DNA from: AC-32 sp963754265
GTDB lineage: Bacteria > Actinomycetota > Thermoleophilia > Gaiellales > Gaiellaceae
Length of the DNA stretch: 64,000 nucleotides
Direction of reading: 5' to 3'
Assembly: GCA_963754265.1 (NCBI GenBank)
Contig: CAVWFB010000015.1
Span: 1-64,000 of the forward strand
Made by a program: the position numbers and the translations under genes. Of this stretch, positions 7,172 to 16,274 are shown one piece after another. Position 1 is the stretch's first letter; each line of letters starts with the position of its first letter. The notes beneath the pieces were generated by a model. It saw only the letters and a program-made list of their open reading frames with translations, ran no database searches and had not been told where the DNA came from.

Positions 7172-7768
7172 GTGCACAAGCGGCTGGGCCCGCTGGAAGG
7201 CGAGCCCGGCCGCTCCGTCTATGCGGACGGCGCCGCCCGGATCGAGCTGCCCGCCGAGACGATCACGGTCCGGCCGCCGTTCGGCCTCGCGCACGCGCGC
7301 GTGTACGAGAGGGTCGAGCTCGGGCCGCTCTTCGAGGCGCTGGACTCAGACCACCTGGTCGCCGCGCTGCTGGTGCGGCTCGGCGGCTACGCGGTCGGCG
7401 TCCTCGAGGGCGAGCGCCTCGTCGCCTCGAAGGTCGGGACGCGCTTCGTCAAGGGCAAGCACAAGAAGGGCGGCTCGTCGTCGAACCGCTTCCGGCGGCG
7501 TCGTGACGAGCAGGCGCGGGCGCTGATCGAGGCGGCCGCGGAGACCGCGGCACGGGTGCTCGAGCCATGGCGCGACCGGGTCGAGCACGTCGCCCTCGGC
7601 GGCGACCGCGCGGCGGTGCGGCAGGTGCTCGCGGCCGATCCCCGGCTCGCGTGGCTCGAGACGAAGGCGCTCGAGCGCTTCTTCACCGTGCCCGACCCGC
7701 GGCTGCGAGACCTCGAGCGGCTCCCCTACGAGCTCTACGCGGCTGAGCTCACGACGACGGCTGCCTAG
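7172..7768 (+). CDS. acVLRF1-type peptidyl-tRNA hydrolase / release factor
   Basis: About 198 residues related to the actinobacterial Vms1-like release factor family (acVLRF1), an eRF1-like domain predicted to release peptides from stalled ribosomes. Visible are a central LVRLGGYAVGVLEGERLVAS, the basic loop KGKHKKGGSSSNRFRRRRDEQ in place of the GxxQ-type catalytic loop, and ADPRLAWLETKALERFFTVP near the end. Compared with my recollection of the family it lacks some N-terminal residues. GTG 7172 is the best start, but the exact start is unclear. It follows the VOC gene by 23 bases and overlaps the convergent anti-sigma-like gene by 20 bases. Family assignment is fairly good; biochemical activity is inferred. 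Confidence 0.7.
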   Translation: MHKRLGPLEGEPGRSVYADGAARIELPAETITVRPPFGLAHARVYERVELGPLFEALDSDHLVAALLVRLGGYAVGVLEGERLVASKVGTRFVKGKHKKGGSSSNRFRRRRDEQARALIEAAAETAARVLEPWRDRVEHVALGGDRAAVRQVLAADPRLAWLETKALERFFTVPDPRLRDLERLPYELYAAELTTTAA

Positions 7769-8360
7769 CGCGAAACAACCGCCCGCCTGCCGCCGGCGCC
7801 ACACGATGTCGCGCCTTGCCCACCGTGAGCGTCGCCCGGCCGTTCAAGAGGCCCAGCGCTTCGCCGTCCCGGAGCACGAACACGCCTCCGCCGGTCCTGC
7901 ACGGCCTGCAGAGCCGAATCACCCGTCCTCGGATGGTGATTCGGGCTCCGGCCACCAGCTCGAGCCCGTGGAGCTCGAGCGTCCAGTGGAAGGACCGTGC
8001 CTGATCCGCGCCGGGCCGCAGGAACCGAAAGCCGGCGGAGTCGCGCCCGAGCGGGCTCCCGCTCGAGCGGAGCCGCAGGTCGGCCGACCTTCCCGAGCCG
8101 AGCTCGACGTGGGTTGTCGTCGTCGTTCCCGGAACCGAGCGCGTGCTCAGCAGTTGACGCGCCACGATCGCGAACGCCGGTGCCGCGAGGGCGACCACGC
8201 CCGCTACGAGGAGGGCCACGTAGAGCCGCCTGGAACCGGCCCGCCGGTGTGTCGGCTCGGCAAGACCGGCCCGGGCGAGCACGTCCTCCCATGCTGGGGC
8301 CTCGCCCTGGACCCGCCAGCGCTCGAGCACCTGACCGACGAGCTGGTCGAGCTCAGTCAT
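7749..8360 (-). CDS. Single-pass membrane protein, putative anti-sigma partner
   Basis: A 203-residue protein with a short cytoplasmic N-terminus (about 40 residues, no HxxxCxxC zinc motif), one transmembrane helix at about residues 45-66 (YVALLVAGVVALAAPAFAIV) and an extracytoplasmic domain of about 135 residues that includes CRPC. It is translationally coupled to the ECF sigma gene: its start overlaps the sigma stop by 8 bases. Position and topology suggest it controls that sigma factor, but the sequence matches no standard anti-sigma domain I can name. Confidence 0.6.
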   Translation of the reverse strand: MTELDQLVGQVLERWRVQGEAPAWEDVLARAGLAEPTHRRAGSRRLYVALLVAGVVALAAPAFAIVARQLLSTRSVPGTTTTTHVELGSGRSADLRLRSSGSPLGRDSAGFRFLRPGADQARSFHWTLELHGLELVAGARITIRGRVIRLCRPCRTGGGVFVLRDGEALGLLNGRATLTVGKARHRVAPAAGGRLFRARQPSS

Positions 8361-8835
8361 CGACCGCCACCCGGAGTCGCTTACGCAGGTGCTCCTGGGC
8401 CTGATGGATCGTCGCCGCGACCGTGCCCGGCTTGACGCCGAGCGTCTCCGCGATCTGCCGGTTGCCGAGGTCGCCGTAGTAGCGGAGGAACAGGACGAGC
8501 CGCTGCCGCTCGGTCAGCCCCGCGAGGGCGTCGGCGAAGGCGCCGGCGGCCGACCCGTCGAATGAGGCCGAAGGCTCGACCCGAGCTGCCGCGACCGTGT
8601 CCGAGACGGGGATCGCCTCGTGCTTGCGGCGACGGTCGCGGGCGGCGTTCAGGACCGCCCTCCAGAGCCAGGCATCGAGACTTCCCTCGCCGCGCCACTG
8701 GCTCCTGCGGCTGAGGGCCGAGACGAATGCGTCCTGGACGGCGTCCTTCGCCCGTTCGCGATCGTGCAGGATCGCGTTCGCGACGCTGCAGAAGTCGTTG
8801 AACCGGCTCAGGTAGACCATCTCGATCTCGCGCAC
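8353..8835 (-). CDS. ECF-family RNA polymerase sigma factor
   Basis: About 160 residues with sigma region 2 (DRERAKDAVQDAFVSALSRR, then GSLDAWLWRAVLNAARDRRR) and region 4 (LTERQRLVLFLRYYGDLGNR, then AETLGVKPGTVAATIHQAQE). There is no region 3, as in ECF sigma factors. The N-terminus is slightly short; GTG 8835 is the first usual start, while a strong GAGGAGG at about 8870 suggests translation may begin a little upstream at a non-standard codon. It is coupled to the downstream membrane protein. The TTTAGC/GCTAAA palindrome upstream may be part of an autoregulated promoter. Confidence 0.85.
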   Translation of the reverse strand: MREIEMVYLSRFNDFCSVANAILHDRERAKDAVQDAFVSALSRRSQWRGEGSLDAWLWRAVLNAARDRRRKHEAIPVSDTVAAARVEPSASFDGSAAGAFADALAGLTERQRLVLFLRYYGDLGNRQIAETLGVKPGTVAATIHQAQEHLRKRLRVAVDD

Positions 8836-8903
8836 GGTCGCGCCATCGCGTCGTATCTCGGCGACCTCCTCTAATAAGTAGACGCGCGCCGGGGCTCGAT
8901 GTA

Positions 8904-8917
8904 TTTAGCCCGCTAAA
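8904..8917. promoter_or_regulatory. Palindrome upstream of the ECF sigma gene
   Basis: TTTAGC-CC-GCTAAA is a perfect inverted repeat between the ECF sigma gene and the divergent DUF1996 gene. It is AT-rich against its background. It could be an operator or promoter element for either side. Confidence 0.3.
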
Positions 8918-8980
8918 GCCCGGAGGGTTCCGATTCGTCTTCCTGGTAGTGGACGTCGCGCTACTGGAAAGGATGGGTGG

Positions 8981-9825
8981 ATGATGCTTCGGACGATGAT
9001 CATCGCGGGAGGGCTGCTGCTCTTGGCAGGCGCCGGCTCCGCGTCGAACCCGCCGGCGCCGCACGGAACGAACTTCTTCAGCGTCTGTCGCCTCAGCCAT
9101 TTCGCGCCCGACGACCCGATCGTCCGGCCGGGGCTGCCGGGCGCATCGCACCCGCACGAGTTCTTCGGCAACACCTCCACGAACGCCCGCTCGTCGCTGG
9201 CGAGCCTGCTCGCGCACGGCACGACCTGCATGCGCAAGGCCGACACCGCCGCGTACTGGGTGCCGGCGCTCTACCGGGATGGCCACGTCGTGACACCGCT
9301 GGAGGCACTCATCTACTACCGCATTCGATCAATCGACCCGATCCATCCGTTTCCGCCGGGTCTCAAGATCGTGGCGGGGAACGCCGGAGCGACGGCGCCG
9401 CAGTCGATCGAATCGTGTTCTGGAACTGCACCTACCCGACTGGCCCGTTCAAGCCGTCCGCATCGATCCCGGAGTGCTCACGACGGCGGGAGCGGATGGT
9501 GCCTCGACCCTCCGCGGGGTACCTCCGCCTGAACGTCAACTTCCCCGACTGCTGGGACGGCAAGCGCCTGGACAGCCCCGACCATCGGAGCCACATGGCG
9601 TACAGCAGCGGCCTGCGTTGTCCGGCCTCGCACCCGGTCAAAGTGCCCAGCTTGCGGCTGACGATTGCCTATCCGATTCGCGGCGGCGCCGGCCTTGCCC
9701 TCGCGTCAGGAGGGGTCTATTCCGGTCACGCCGACTTCTTCAACGCGTGGAAGCAGGGTGAGCTGAAACGCCTGGTGGACGCGTGCGCTGCCGAGAAGAA
9801 GCGCTGCGCGCGACCAGGCGGTTGA
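8981..9825 (+). pseudogene. DUF1996-domain secreted protein, frameshifted
   Basis: The gene starts at ATG 8981 after GGAAAGGA, with a signal peptide (MIIAGGLLLLAGAGSAS). The first half reads FSVCRLSHFAPDDPIVRPG, HPHEFFGNTSTNARSSL and TAAYWVPALY in one frame. The second half reads LNVNFPDCWDGKRLDSPDH and GGVYSGHADFFNAWKQGE in another, to TGA 9823-9825. Both halves match DUF1996. The frame changes at about 9380-9425, equivalent to a one-base deletion. There is no internal stop before the switch and the residues are conserved, so a sequencing error is as likely as recent inactivation. The function of DUF1996 is unknown. Confidence 0.75.
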
Positions 9826-9832
9826 GGCCGCG

Positions 9833-11682
<1,850 letters not shown>

Positions 11683-11692
<10 letters not shown>

Positions 11693-12096
11693 CGAGTCAC
11701 CCTAGCGGCGCTCTCGTCGCCCTCGTCGCTCTCGCCCTCCTGGCCGCCGGCTGCGGTGGCGGCGGCACGCTGAGCGCCAAGTCGCTCTCGCAGGAATCGA
11801 AGTCGCTGCAGTCCCTGGCCTCCGAGGGCGCGCTCCTGGGGCGGGACGCGCATGCAGGCAGGACGACGCGCACCTTCACGCGAGTGCACTCGGACGAGCT
11901 CTACAAGGCTGCTTCGAAGGCGGCAACGTCGCTGCGAGCGGCGAAGACCGAGCCGAAGCTCGAGCCGAAGCTCCGGAAGCTGACCTTTCTCGCGGGCAAG
12001 GTCAGCGGCGACCTGAAGCGGCTCGGCCACGCCTCGAAGGCCGAGCAGGCCGTGCTCGCCCACGAGCTCGAGCTGGCTGCGAGGACGCTCGAATGA
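11683..12096 (+). CDS. Putative lipoprotein
   Basis: A 137-residue protein with a hydrophobic leader and the lipobox LAAGC (Cys about residue 24) followed by a glycine run. The rest is Lys/Ser-rich and mostly helical (KAATSLRAAKTEPK, KLRKLTFLAGKVSGDLKRL), without a recognisable domain. GTG 11683 is the only usable start before the leader, and it lies 10 bases inside the 5' end of divergent typA. The stop overlaps the start of the Nramp-like gene by 4 bases, so it leads a four-gene operon. Confidence 0.65.
11699..11704 (-). promoter_or_regulatory. -10 element, typA
   Basis: TAGGGT on the minus strand with a 6-nt spacer to GTG 11692. The element lies inside the first codons of the divergent lipoprotein gene. 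Confidence 0.5.
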
Positions 12097-13328
12097 GCGT
12101 CAAGAACGTCCTCGCGGTCGCGCTCGGGATCCTCTCGGCGATCGGCGGCTTCGTCGACATCGGCGACCTCGTCTTCAACACCCAGGCCGGAGCGACCTTC
12201 GGCTACCAGCTGTTGTGGGTGGTCGTGGTCGGCGTGGTCGGGATCATCGTCTACTCGGAGATGTGTGGACGGGTCGCCGCCGTCGCGAAGCGGCCGGTCT
12301 TCGACCTCGTGCGCGAGCGGGTGGGGTTCGGTGCCGGGCTCGGGACCCTGATCGCATCCCAGATCGTGAACCTGATGACCTGCGCTGCCGAGGTGGGCGG
12401 CGTGGCGATCTGCCTCCAGCTCCTGGCGGGCCTGCCCTACCGCGCGCTGATCCCGTTGGCGGTCGTGGCTCTGGTGCTTTCCGCCTGGGTGCTGCCGTTC
12501 GAGTGGATCGAGCGCGTCTTCGGCTACCTGGGTCTTGGACTGCTCGTCTTCGCCGTCGCGGCGATCAAGCTGCATCCGGACTGGGGGAGGGTCGCGCACG
12601 GCTTCGTCCCGGGACACCACGTGGGCGGCAGCCTGCTCGTCTACCTCTACTTCGTGGTCGGCCTGCTCGGAGCGGCGATGACGCCCTACGAGGTCTACTT
12701 CTACTCGTCGGGCGCCGTCGAGGACGGGTGGGGCCTGAAGGAGCTCGGCCTGAACAAGGTGACCTCGATGATCGGCTACGGCCTCGGCGGCTTCCTCTCG
12801 TTCTCGCTGATGATCGTCGCCGGGACCCTCTTCCTGCCGCAGAACATCGACCCCCAGTTCCTGGGCACGCCGCCCCTGGCCGCCGCGGACGCCCTCGGCC
12901 AGGTGGGCCTGCTGTTGGCGCTCGTCGGGATCCTGTTCGCGGTCGGCGGCGCAGCGATCGAGACGTGCTTCTCCGGCGCCTACAACACCGCGCAGTTCTT
13001 CGGCTGGCGCTGGGGGAAGCGGGAGCGGCCCGCCGCCGCCTCGCGCTTCACGCTCGCGTGGCTCGTGATCTTCGCGCTCGCCTTCCTCGTGGTCATGACG
13101 GGCTACGACCCGGTCAAGCTGACGGAGTACTCGGTCATCTTCTCGGTGGTGGCACTGCCGCTCACCTACCTCCCGATCCTTCTGGTGGCGAACGACCGCA
13201 GCTACATGGGCTCGAACGTGAACGGGAGGTTGGCCAACGTCCTCGGCGTCGTCTACTTCGTCGTCATCCTCGCGATCGCGGTCGCCGCGATCCCGCTGAT
13301 GCTGCTGACGAACGGAGGCCAGGGGTGA
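12093..13328 (+). CDS. Nramp-related membrane transporter with atypical metal-site motifs
   Basis: A 411-residue protein with about 11 helices resembling Nramp (MntH-type) transporters. Helix 1 reads IGGFVDIGDLVFNTQAGATF where canonical Nramps have D-P-G-N. The helix 6 region reads GAAMTPYEVYFYSSG where they have M-P-H. The key Asp is kept but the Asn, Met and His positions differ, so Mn/Fe transport should not be assumed; a different cation or solute is possible, as in Nramp-related Mg transporters. It overlaps the lipoprotein gene by 4 bases and the next PRC-barrel gene by 4 bases. Confidence 0.8.
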   Translation: MSVKNVLAVALGILSAIGGFVDIGDLVFNTQAGATFGYQLLWVVVVGVVGIIVYSEMCGRVAAVAKRPVFDLVRERVGFGAGLGTLIASQIVNLMTCAAEVGGVAICLQLLAGLPYRALIPLAVVALVLSAWVLPFEWIERVFGYLGLGLLVFAVAAIKLHPDWGRVAHGFVPGHHVGGSLLVYLYFVVGLLGAAMTPYEVYFYSSGAVEDGWGLKELGLNKVTSMIGYGLGGFLSFSLMIVAGTLFLPQNIDPQFLGTPPLAAADALGQVGLLLALVGILFAVGGAAIETCFSGAYNTAQFFGWRWGKRERPAAASRFTLAWLVIFALAFLVVMTGYDPVKLTEYSVIFSVVALPLTYLPILLVANDRSYMGSNVNGRLANVLGVVYFVVILAIAVAAIPLMLLTNGGQG

Positions 13329-13669
13329 GCGAGGCCGTCGAGGTCGACATCGCGCTCGGCATCCTCGATCACCAGCTCGTCGATTCGGAGGGCGTCAACT
13401 GCGGCAAGGTCGACGACCTCGAGGTGCAGGGGCTCGACGGCGGCTCGCCGGAGGTGACGGAGATCATCGTCGGAGGCAACGCGTGGCGCTCGCGCGGCCT
13501 GCTCGGCAGGCTCGCCGCCCGCCTGGCGGGCAACGCGGTGCACGTGCCCTGGTCGGAGGTCGAGTCGGTCAGCTCCGTGGTGAAGCTGAAGCGGCCGGCC
13601 GCCGAGCTGCGCCTCGGCCGCGGCGACGTGCGCTGGGCGAGGCTCGTCGGGAAGGCACCCGGAGCCTGA
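13325..13669 (+). CDS. PRC-barrel domain protein 1
   Basis: A 114-residue protein starting at GTG 13325, inside the stop of the Nramp-like gene. It reads DHQLVDSEGVNCGKVDDLEV, then VTEIIVGGNAW and NAVHVPWSEVESV, the pattern of a PRC-barrel (a small beta-barrel found in RimM and photosynthetic reaction centre H subunit). It is soluble. Coupling to a transporter and a second PRC-barrel suggests an accessory or regulatory role for the permease; this is inference. Confidence 0.7.
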   Translation: MSEAVEVDIALGILDHQLVDSEGVNCGKVDDLEVQGLDGGSPEVTEIIVGGNAWRSRGLLGRLAARLAGNAVHVPWSEVESVSSVVKLKRPAAELRLGRGDVRWARLVGKAPGA

Positions 13670-13932
13670 TGCGGTTCTCGGAGCTTCTGAGGCGGGAGGT
13701 GGTCAGCGAGTCGGGCTTGCCGTTCGGCCGGGTCCACGACGTCCGTGGCGAGCTCGAGGACGGCCGGTTGCGCGTGACCGGCCTCGTGGTCGGCAGCTTC
13801 GGGTTCTTCGAGCGCTTCGGCGTCGGCACCGGCGGAAGCGGCGGCGCGAACAAGGCGAAGGTACACGGACACGCGGCGATCCCCTGGGAGCGGGTGGTGC
13901 GCGTGGGCTCGGAGATCGTGATCCGGGACTGA
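13669..13932 (+). CDS. PRC-barrel domain protein 2
   Basis: An 87-residue protein whose ATG shares one base with the stop of PRC-barrel gene 1. It reads SELLRREVVSESGLPFGRVH, then VTGLVVGSFGFFERFGVG and HAAIPWERVVRVGSEIVIRD, a second PRC-barrel with a Gly-rich loop. It is the last gene of the lipoprotein-Nramp-PRC-PRC operon and is followed by a strong terminator. Confidence 0.7.
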   Translation: MRFSELLRREVVSESGLPFGRVHDVRGELEDGRLRVTGLVVGSFGFFERFGVGTGGSGGANKAKVHGHAAIPWERVVRVGSEIVIRD

Positions 13933-13964
13933 GGTGCCGCCCGGATGGGCGACCCAAGGTGATT

Positions 13965-13998
13965 GAAGGGCGGCGTTGGCCGCCGCCCTTCGCGTGTT
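13965..13998 (+). terminator. Intrinsic terminator of the Nramp/PRC operon
   Basis: Ten-base stem GAAGGGCGGC / GCCGCCCTTC with a 7-nt loop, then GCGTGTTGTTG. It sits between two convergent units and may act in both directions. Confidence 0.6.
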
Positions 13999-14003
13999 GT
14001 TGC

Positions 14004-14645
14004 TCAGGCCGGGGTCGGAGCCGGCGTCGGCGCGGCTGCGGGAGTGCGCAGGTACAGCCACACGCTCACGATCAGGACCCAGATCGGAGTCGCGAAGATG
14101 AAAGCGGCCCAGCCGATCGGGCCGATCAGGAGCACGATCCCGATCAGGATGCTGAACCAGCCGAGCCACTTCGGGAGCACCGCGTAGCGGAGCACGAGGA
14201 TCGCGCTCGCGAAGAAGAAGACCGGCAACGTGTACTCGGCCGCGACGAAAAACCCGTCGGAGAAGTGGTGCAGCACCGAGGCTCCCGAGGCGTCGATGTC
14301 GTCTTTGTTCAGTGCGCCGACCTCGTCGGCGACCGGAATCAGCATCGCGATCGTCGCCGCCGCGATGCCGCCGCCGTAGGCGAGCGCCGTCAGCCGGCCG
14401 GCGCCGCCCTCGGCGGCCAGGTAGCGGCTGCGCAGGCTGCCGAGGAACCAGATGAAGAGCAGCGTGCCGATCGCCCACAGCAGGCCGGCGGCGAGGATCC
14501 CGTCGCTGTGCTGCTGGTAGTGAGTGAGGATCTCGGGGCCTTTGCTGCCCTTCACCTTCGTGGAGATGAGGGCGACGCTCGCCACCCAGAACGGAACCGC
14601 GAGCGCGCCTGACAGCGTGGCCCGACGTTCCCACTTCGAAGCCAT
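14004..14645 (-). CDS. Multi-pass membrane protein, unknown family
   Basis: A 213-residue protein with about six hydrophobic helices (for example SGALAVPFWVASVALIS, LWAIGTLLFIWFLGSL, VFFFASAILVLRYAVL and LIGIVLLIGPIGWAAFIFAT) and a Pro/Ala tail. ATG 14645 follows GAAAGGGGT, a good ribosome binding site, and excludes an upstream extension with no similarity to a protein. It resembles uncharacterised integral membrane proteins of the DUF4386 kind, but I cannot assign it firmly. It is monocistronic. Confidence 0.65.
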   Translation of the reverse strand: MASKWERRATLSGALAVPFWVASVALISTKVKGSKGPEILTHYQQHSDGILAAGLLWAIGTLLFIWFLGSLRSRYLAAEGGAGRLTALAYGGGIAAATIAMLIPVADEVGALNKDDIDASGASVLHHFSDGFFVAAEYTLPVFFFASAILVLRYAVLPKWLGWFSILIGIVLLIGPIGWAAFIFATPIWVLIVSVWLYLRTPAAAPTPAPTPA

Positions 14646-14768
14646 CTTCGTACCCCTTTCGGTCGTATCGGAGGCCGAATCATCTCGTTGCGATCGGACG
14701 AGTTCAAGGCGCAGATTCGGCACGAAGCGGACACACCCTTGCGACGGTTTCTCTGCTCCAATGGGGAC

Positions 14769-15014
14769 ATGAAGAACGGGAAGCCGACGGTGCGCCAGGT
14801 CTACGCGCTCGCAGCGGCGCTCTGCGAGCGGGCAGGCGAGGAGTTTCCGGAGACGCGGGACGCGGCCTCGGAGCTGATCGAGCGCCTACGAATCGAGAAC
14901 GGGCATCCCGCGCCGCGGCTGGAGGACGTCCCCTTGCGCCGGCGAGGGCGGAGGGGTCGCGTCGAGGTCGCCGGGAGCCGCGTCGCCTCAGAGCTGGTGC
15001 GCGAGATGCGCTGA
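14769..15014 (+). CDS. Small conserved hypothetical protein
   Basis: An 81-residue protein beginning MKNGKPTVRQVYALAAALCE with GEEFPETRDAASELIERLR in the middle and a basic tail (RRRGRRGRVEV). The N-terminal half looks like a helical unit conserved in other actinobacteria, and a role in nucleic-acid binding is possible from the basic tail. ATG 14769 is chosen for its start at the conserved block; no clear ribosome binding site is seen. The stop lies four bases from the convergent ROK gene. Confidence 0.55.
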   Translation: MKNGKPTVRQVYALAAALCERAGEEFPETRDAASELIERLRIENGHPAPRLEDVPLRRRGRRGRVEVAGSRVASELVREMR

Positions 15015-15018
15015 GCGC

Positions 15019-16167
15019 TCAGACATCCAGTGCGGCTCGTGGCTCGGACCGTGCGTGTGTGAACACGTTGTCCCGCGCCGCCGCCAGTCCGACCGCCAGC
15101 GCGCCGGTCAGGATCGCCGCCTCGCCCAGGGTCGAGACCTCGACGCGCGGCGGGTAGGGGAGCCATTCGTCGAGCAGGCGGCCGACGGGGCGGAGAAGCA
15201 GGTCGCCGTTGGTTCCGATGCCCCCGCCGAGGACGACCAGCGAGACGTCGGCGACCGCCGCGACGGCTGCGATGTGCAGCGCGATGCGCCTCGCCACTTC
15301 CTCCACGACCGTGCGGGCTGTGTCGTCTCCGCCGCGTGCTGCCTCGAACACCGCGCGCGCGTCCGCGAGACCCTCGGCGAGCGCCTCTACCTGCGGGGCC
15401 GAGGGGTCGACCTCGAGGCCGAGCCCGGCGAGCGCGAAGTCGATCTCGCCCGCTGCACCGTGGCGCCCGCGGTGCAGCTCGCCGCCGAGCACGACGCCGG
15501 CGCCCATGCCGGTTCCGACCGACAGGAAGACGAAGTCGTCGACCCCGCGCGCGACGCCCTGCCACTGCTCACCGAGCGCCGCGAGGTTGATGTCGTTCTC
15601 GAGCGTGACCGGGAGGTCGAGAGCGTCCTGCAGCTCGTCGGCGAACCTGCGACCCTCGAGGTCGGCGACGTTCTCGGCAAGGCGGAGCACCCCGGTCTCG
15701 GGCTCGACGACCCCCGGGACGCCGACGACGACGCCGTCCACCAGGTCGGCGTCCAGGCCGGCGGTCTCGAGCAGCGTTGCGCGGAGCCGCGAGATCGCCT
15801 CGACCGCACCGGCGGCGTCGGCCACGCCCAGCTCGACGTCTTGCCGCGCACGCACCTGGCCCACCAGGTCGCAGATCGCCCCGCGAACGAAGCGCGCGCC
15901 CAGGTCGAGCCCGAGCACCAGTGCCGCTTCGGGAACCGGCTCGAAGTAGACGGCGCCGTAGCCAGGCCCGTCTGGCCCGCGCTCCGCCTCGCGCACAAGC
16001 CCCGATTGGAGCAGCGACTGCAGCACGAGCGAGACGGTCGGCTTCGAGATCCCGGCCCGGCGCGAGATCTCGGCGCGGGAGATCGGCGCGCCGGCACGAA
16101 TGGTCTCGAGCACCTCCCGTTCGTTCAGGCGCTTGAGCAGGCCGGGGACGGCGCGAGTCTTGGTCAC
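15019..16167 (-). CDS. ROK-family transcriptional regulator
   Basis: A 382-residue regulator of the NagC/XylR type. The N-terminal winged helix-turn-helix includes PISRAEISRRAGISKPTVSL, followed by a ROK sugar-kinase-like domain with LVLGLDLGARFVRGAICDL, the catalytic-Asp segment ENDINLAALGE and SVGTGMGAGVVLGGEL. The ROK zinc motif is missing: after HGAAGEIDFA there is no G-H pair or CxCGxxGC. It diverges from the ABC sugar operon and probably represses it until a sugar binds. GTG 16167 has TAGGTT ending 7 nt upstream, so it is probably leaderless. Confidence 0.9.
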   Translation of the reverse strand: MTKTRAVPGLLKRLNEREVLETIRAGAPISRAEISRRAGISKPTVSLVLQSLLQSGLVREAERGPDGPGYGAVYFEPVPEAALVLGLDLGARFVRGAICDLVGQVRARQDVELGVADAAGAVEAISRLRATLLETAGLDADLVDGVVVGVPGVVEPETGVLRLAENVADLEGRRFADELQDALDLPVTLENDINLAALGEQWQGVARGVDDFVFLSVGTGMGAGVVLGGELHRGRHGAAGEIDFALAGLGLEVDPSAPQVEALAEGLADARAVFEAARGGDDTARTVVEEVARRIALHIAAVAAVADVSLVVLGGGIGTNGDLLLRPVGRLLDEWLPYPPRVEVSTLGEAAILTGALAVGLAAARDNVFTHARSEPRAALDV

Positions 16168-16174
16168 GTCAATA

Positions 16175-16180
16175 AACCTA
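16175..16180 (-). promoter_or_regulatory. -10 element, ROK regulator
   Basis: TAGGTT on the minus strand with a 7-nt spacer to GTG 16167. The 16197-16210 inverted repeat covers the region where its -35 would be. Confidence 0.5.
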
Positions 16181-16196
16181 ACGAGAGAAGCGGATC

Positions 16197-16240
16197 AGCG
16201 CTAGAGCGCTTGACTCGGAAAGCCAAACCGGTCATAAATC
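16197..16240 (+). promoter_or_regulatory. Promoter and candidate operator of the sugar operon
   Basis: TTGACT at 16210-16215 and CATAAA at 16233-16238 are separated by 17 nt, close to the sigma-70 consensus. The inverted repeat AGCGCT-AG-AGCGCT (16197-16210) abuts the -35 and also lies over the likely -35 of the divergent ROK gene. It is well placed for one repressor to control both directions. Confidence 0.45.
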
Positions 16241-16274
16241 GCGTTCGGAACCTTAACCAGATCGGAGGAGCGGG

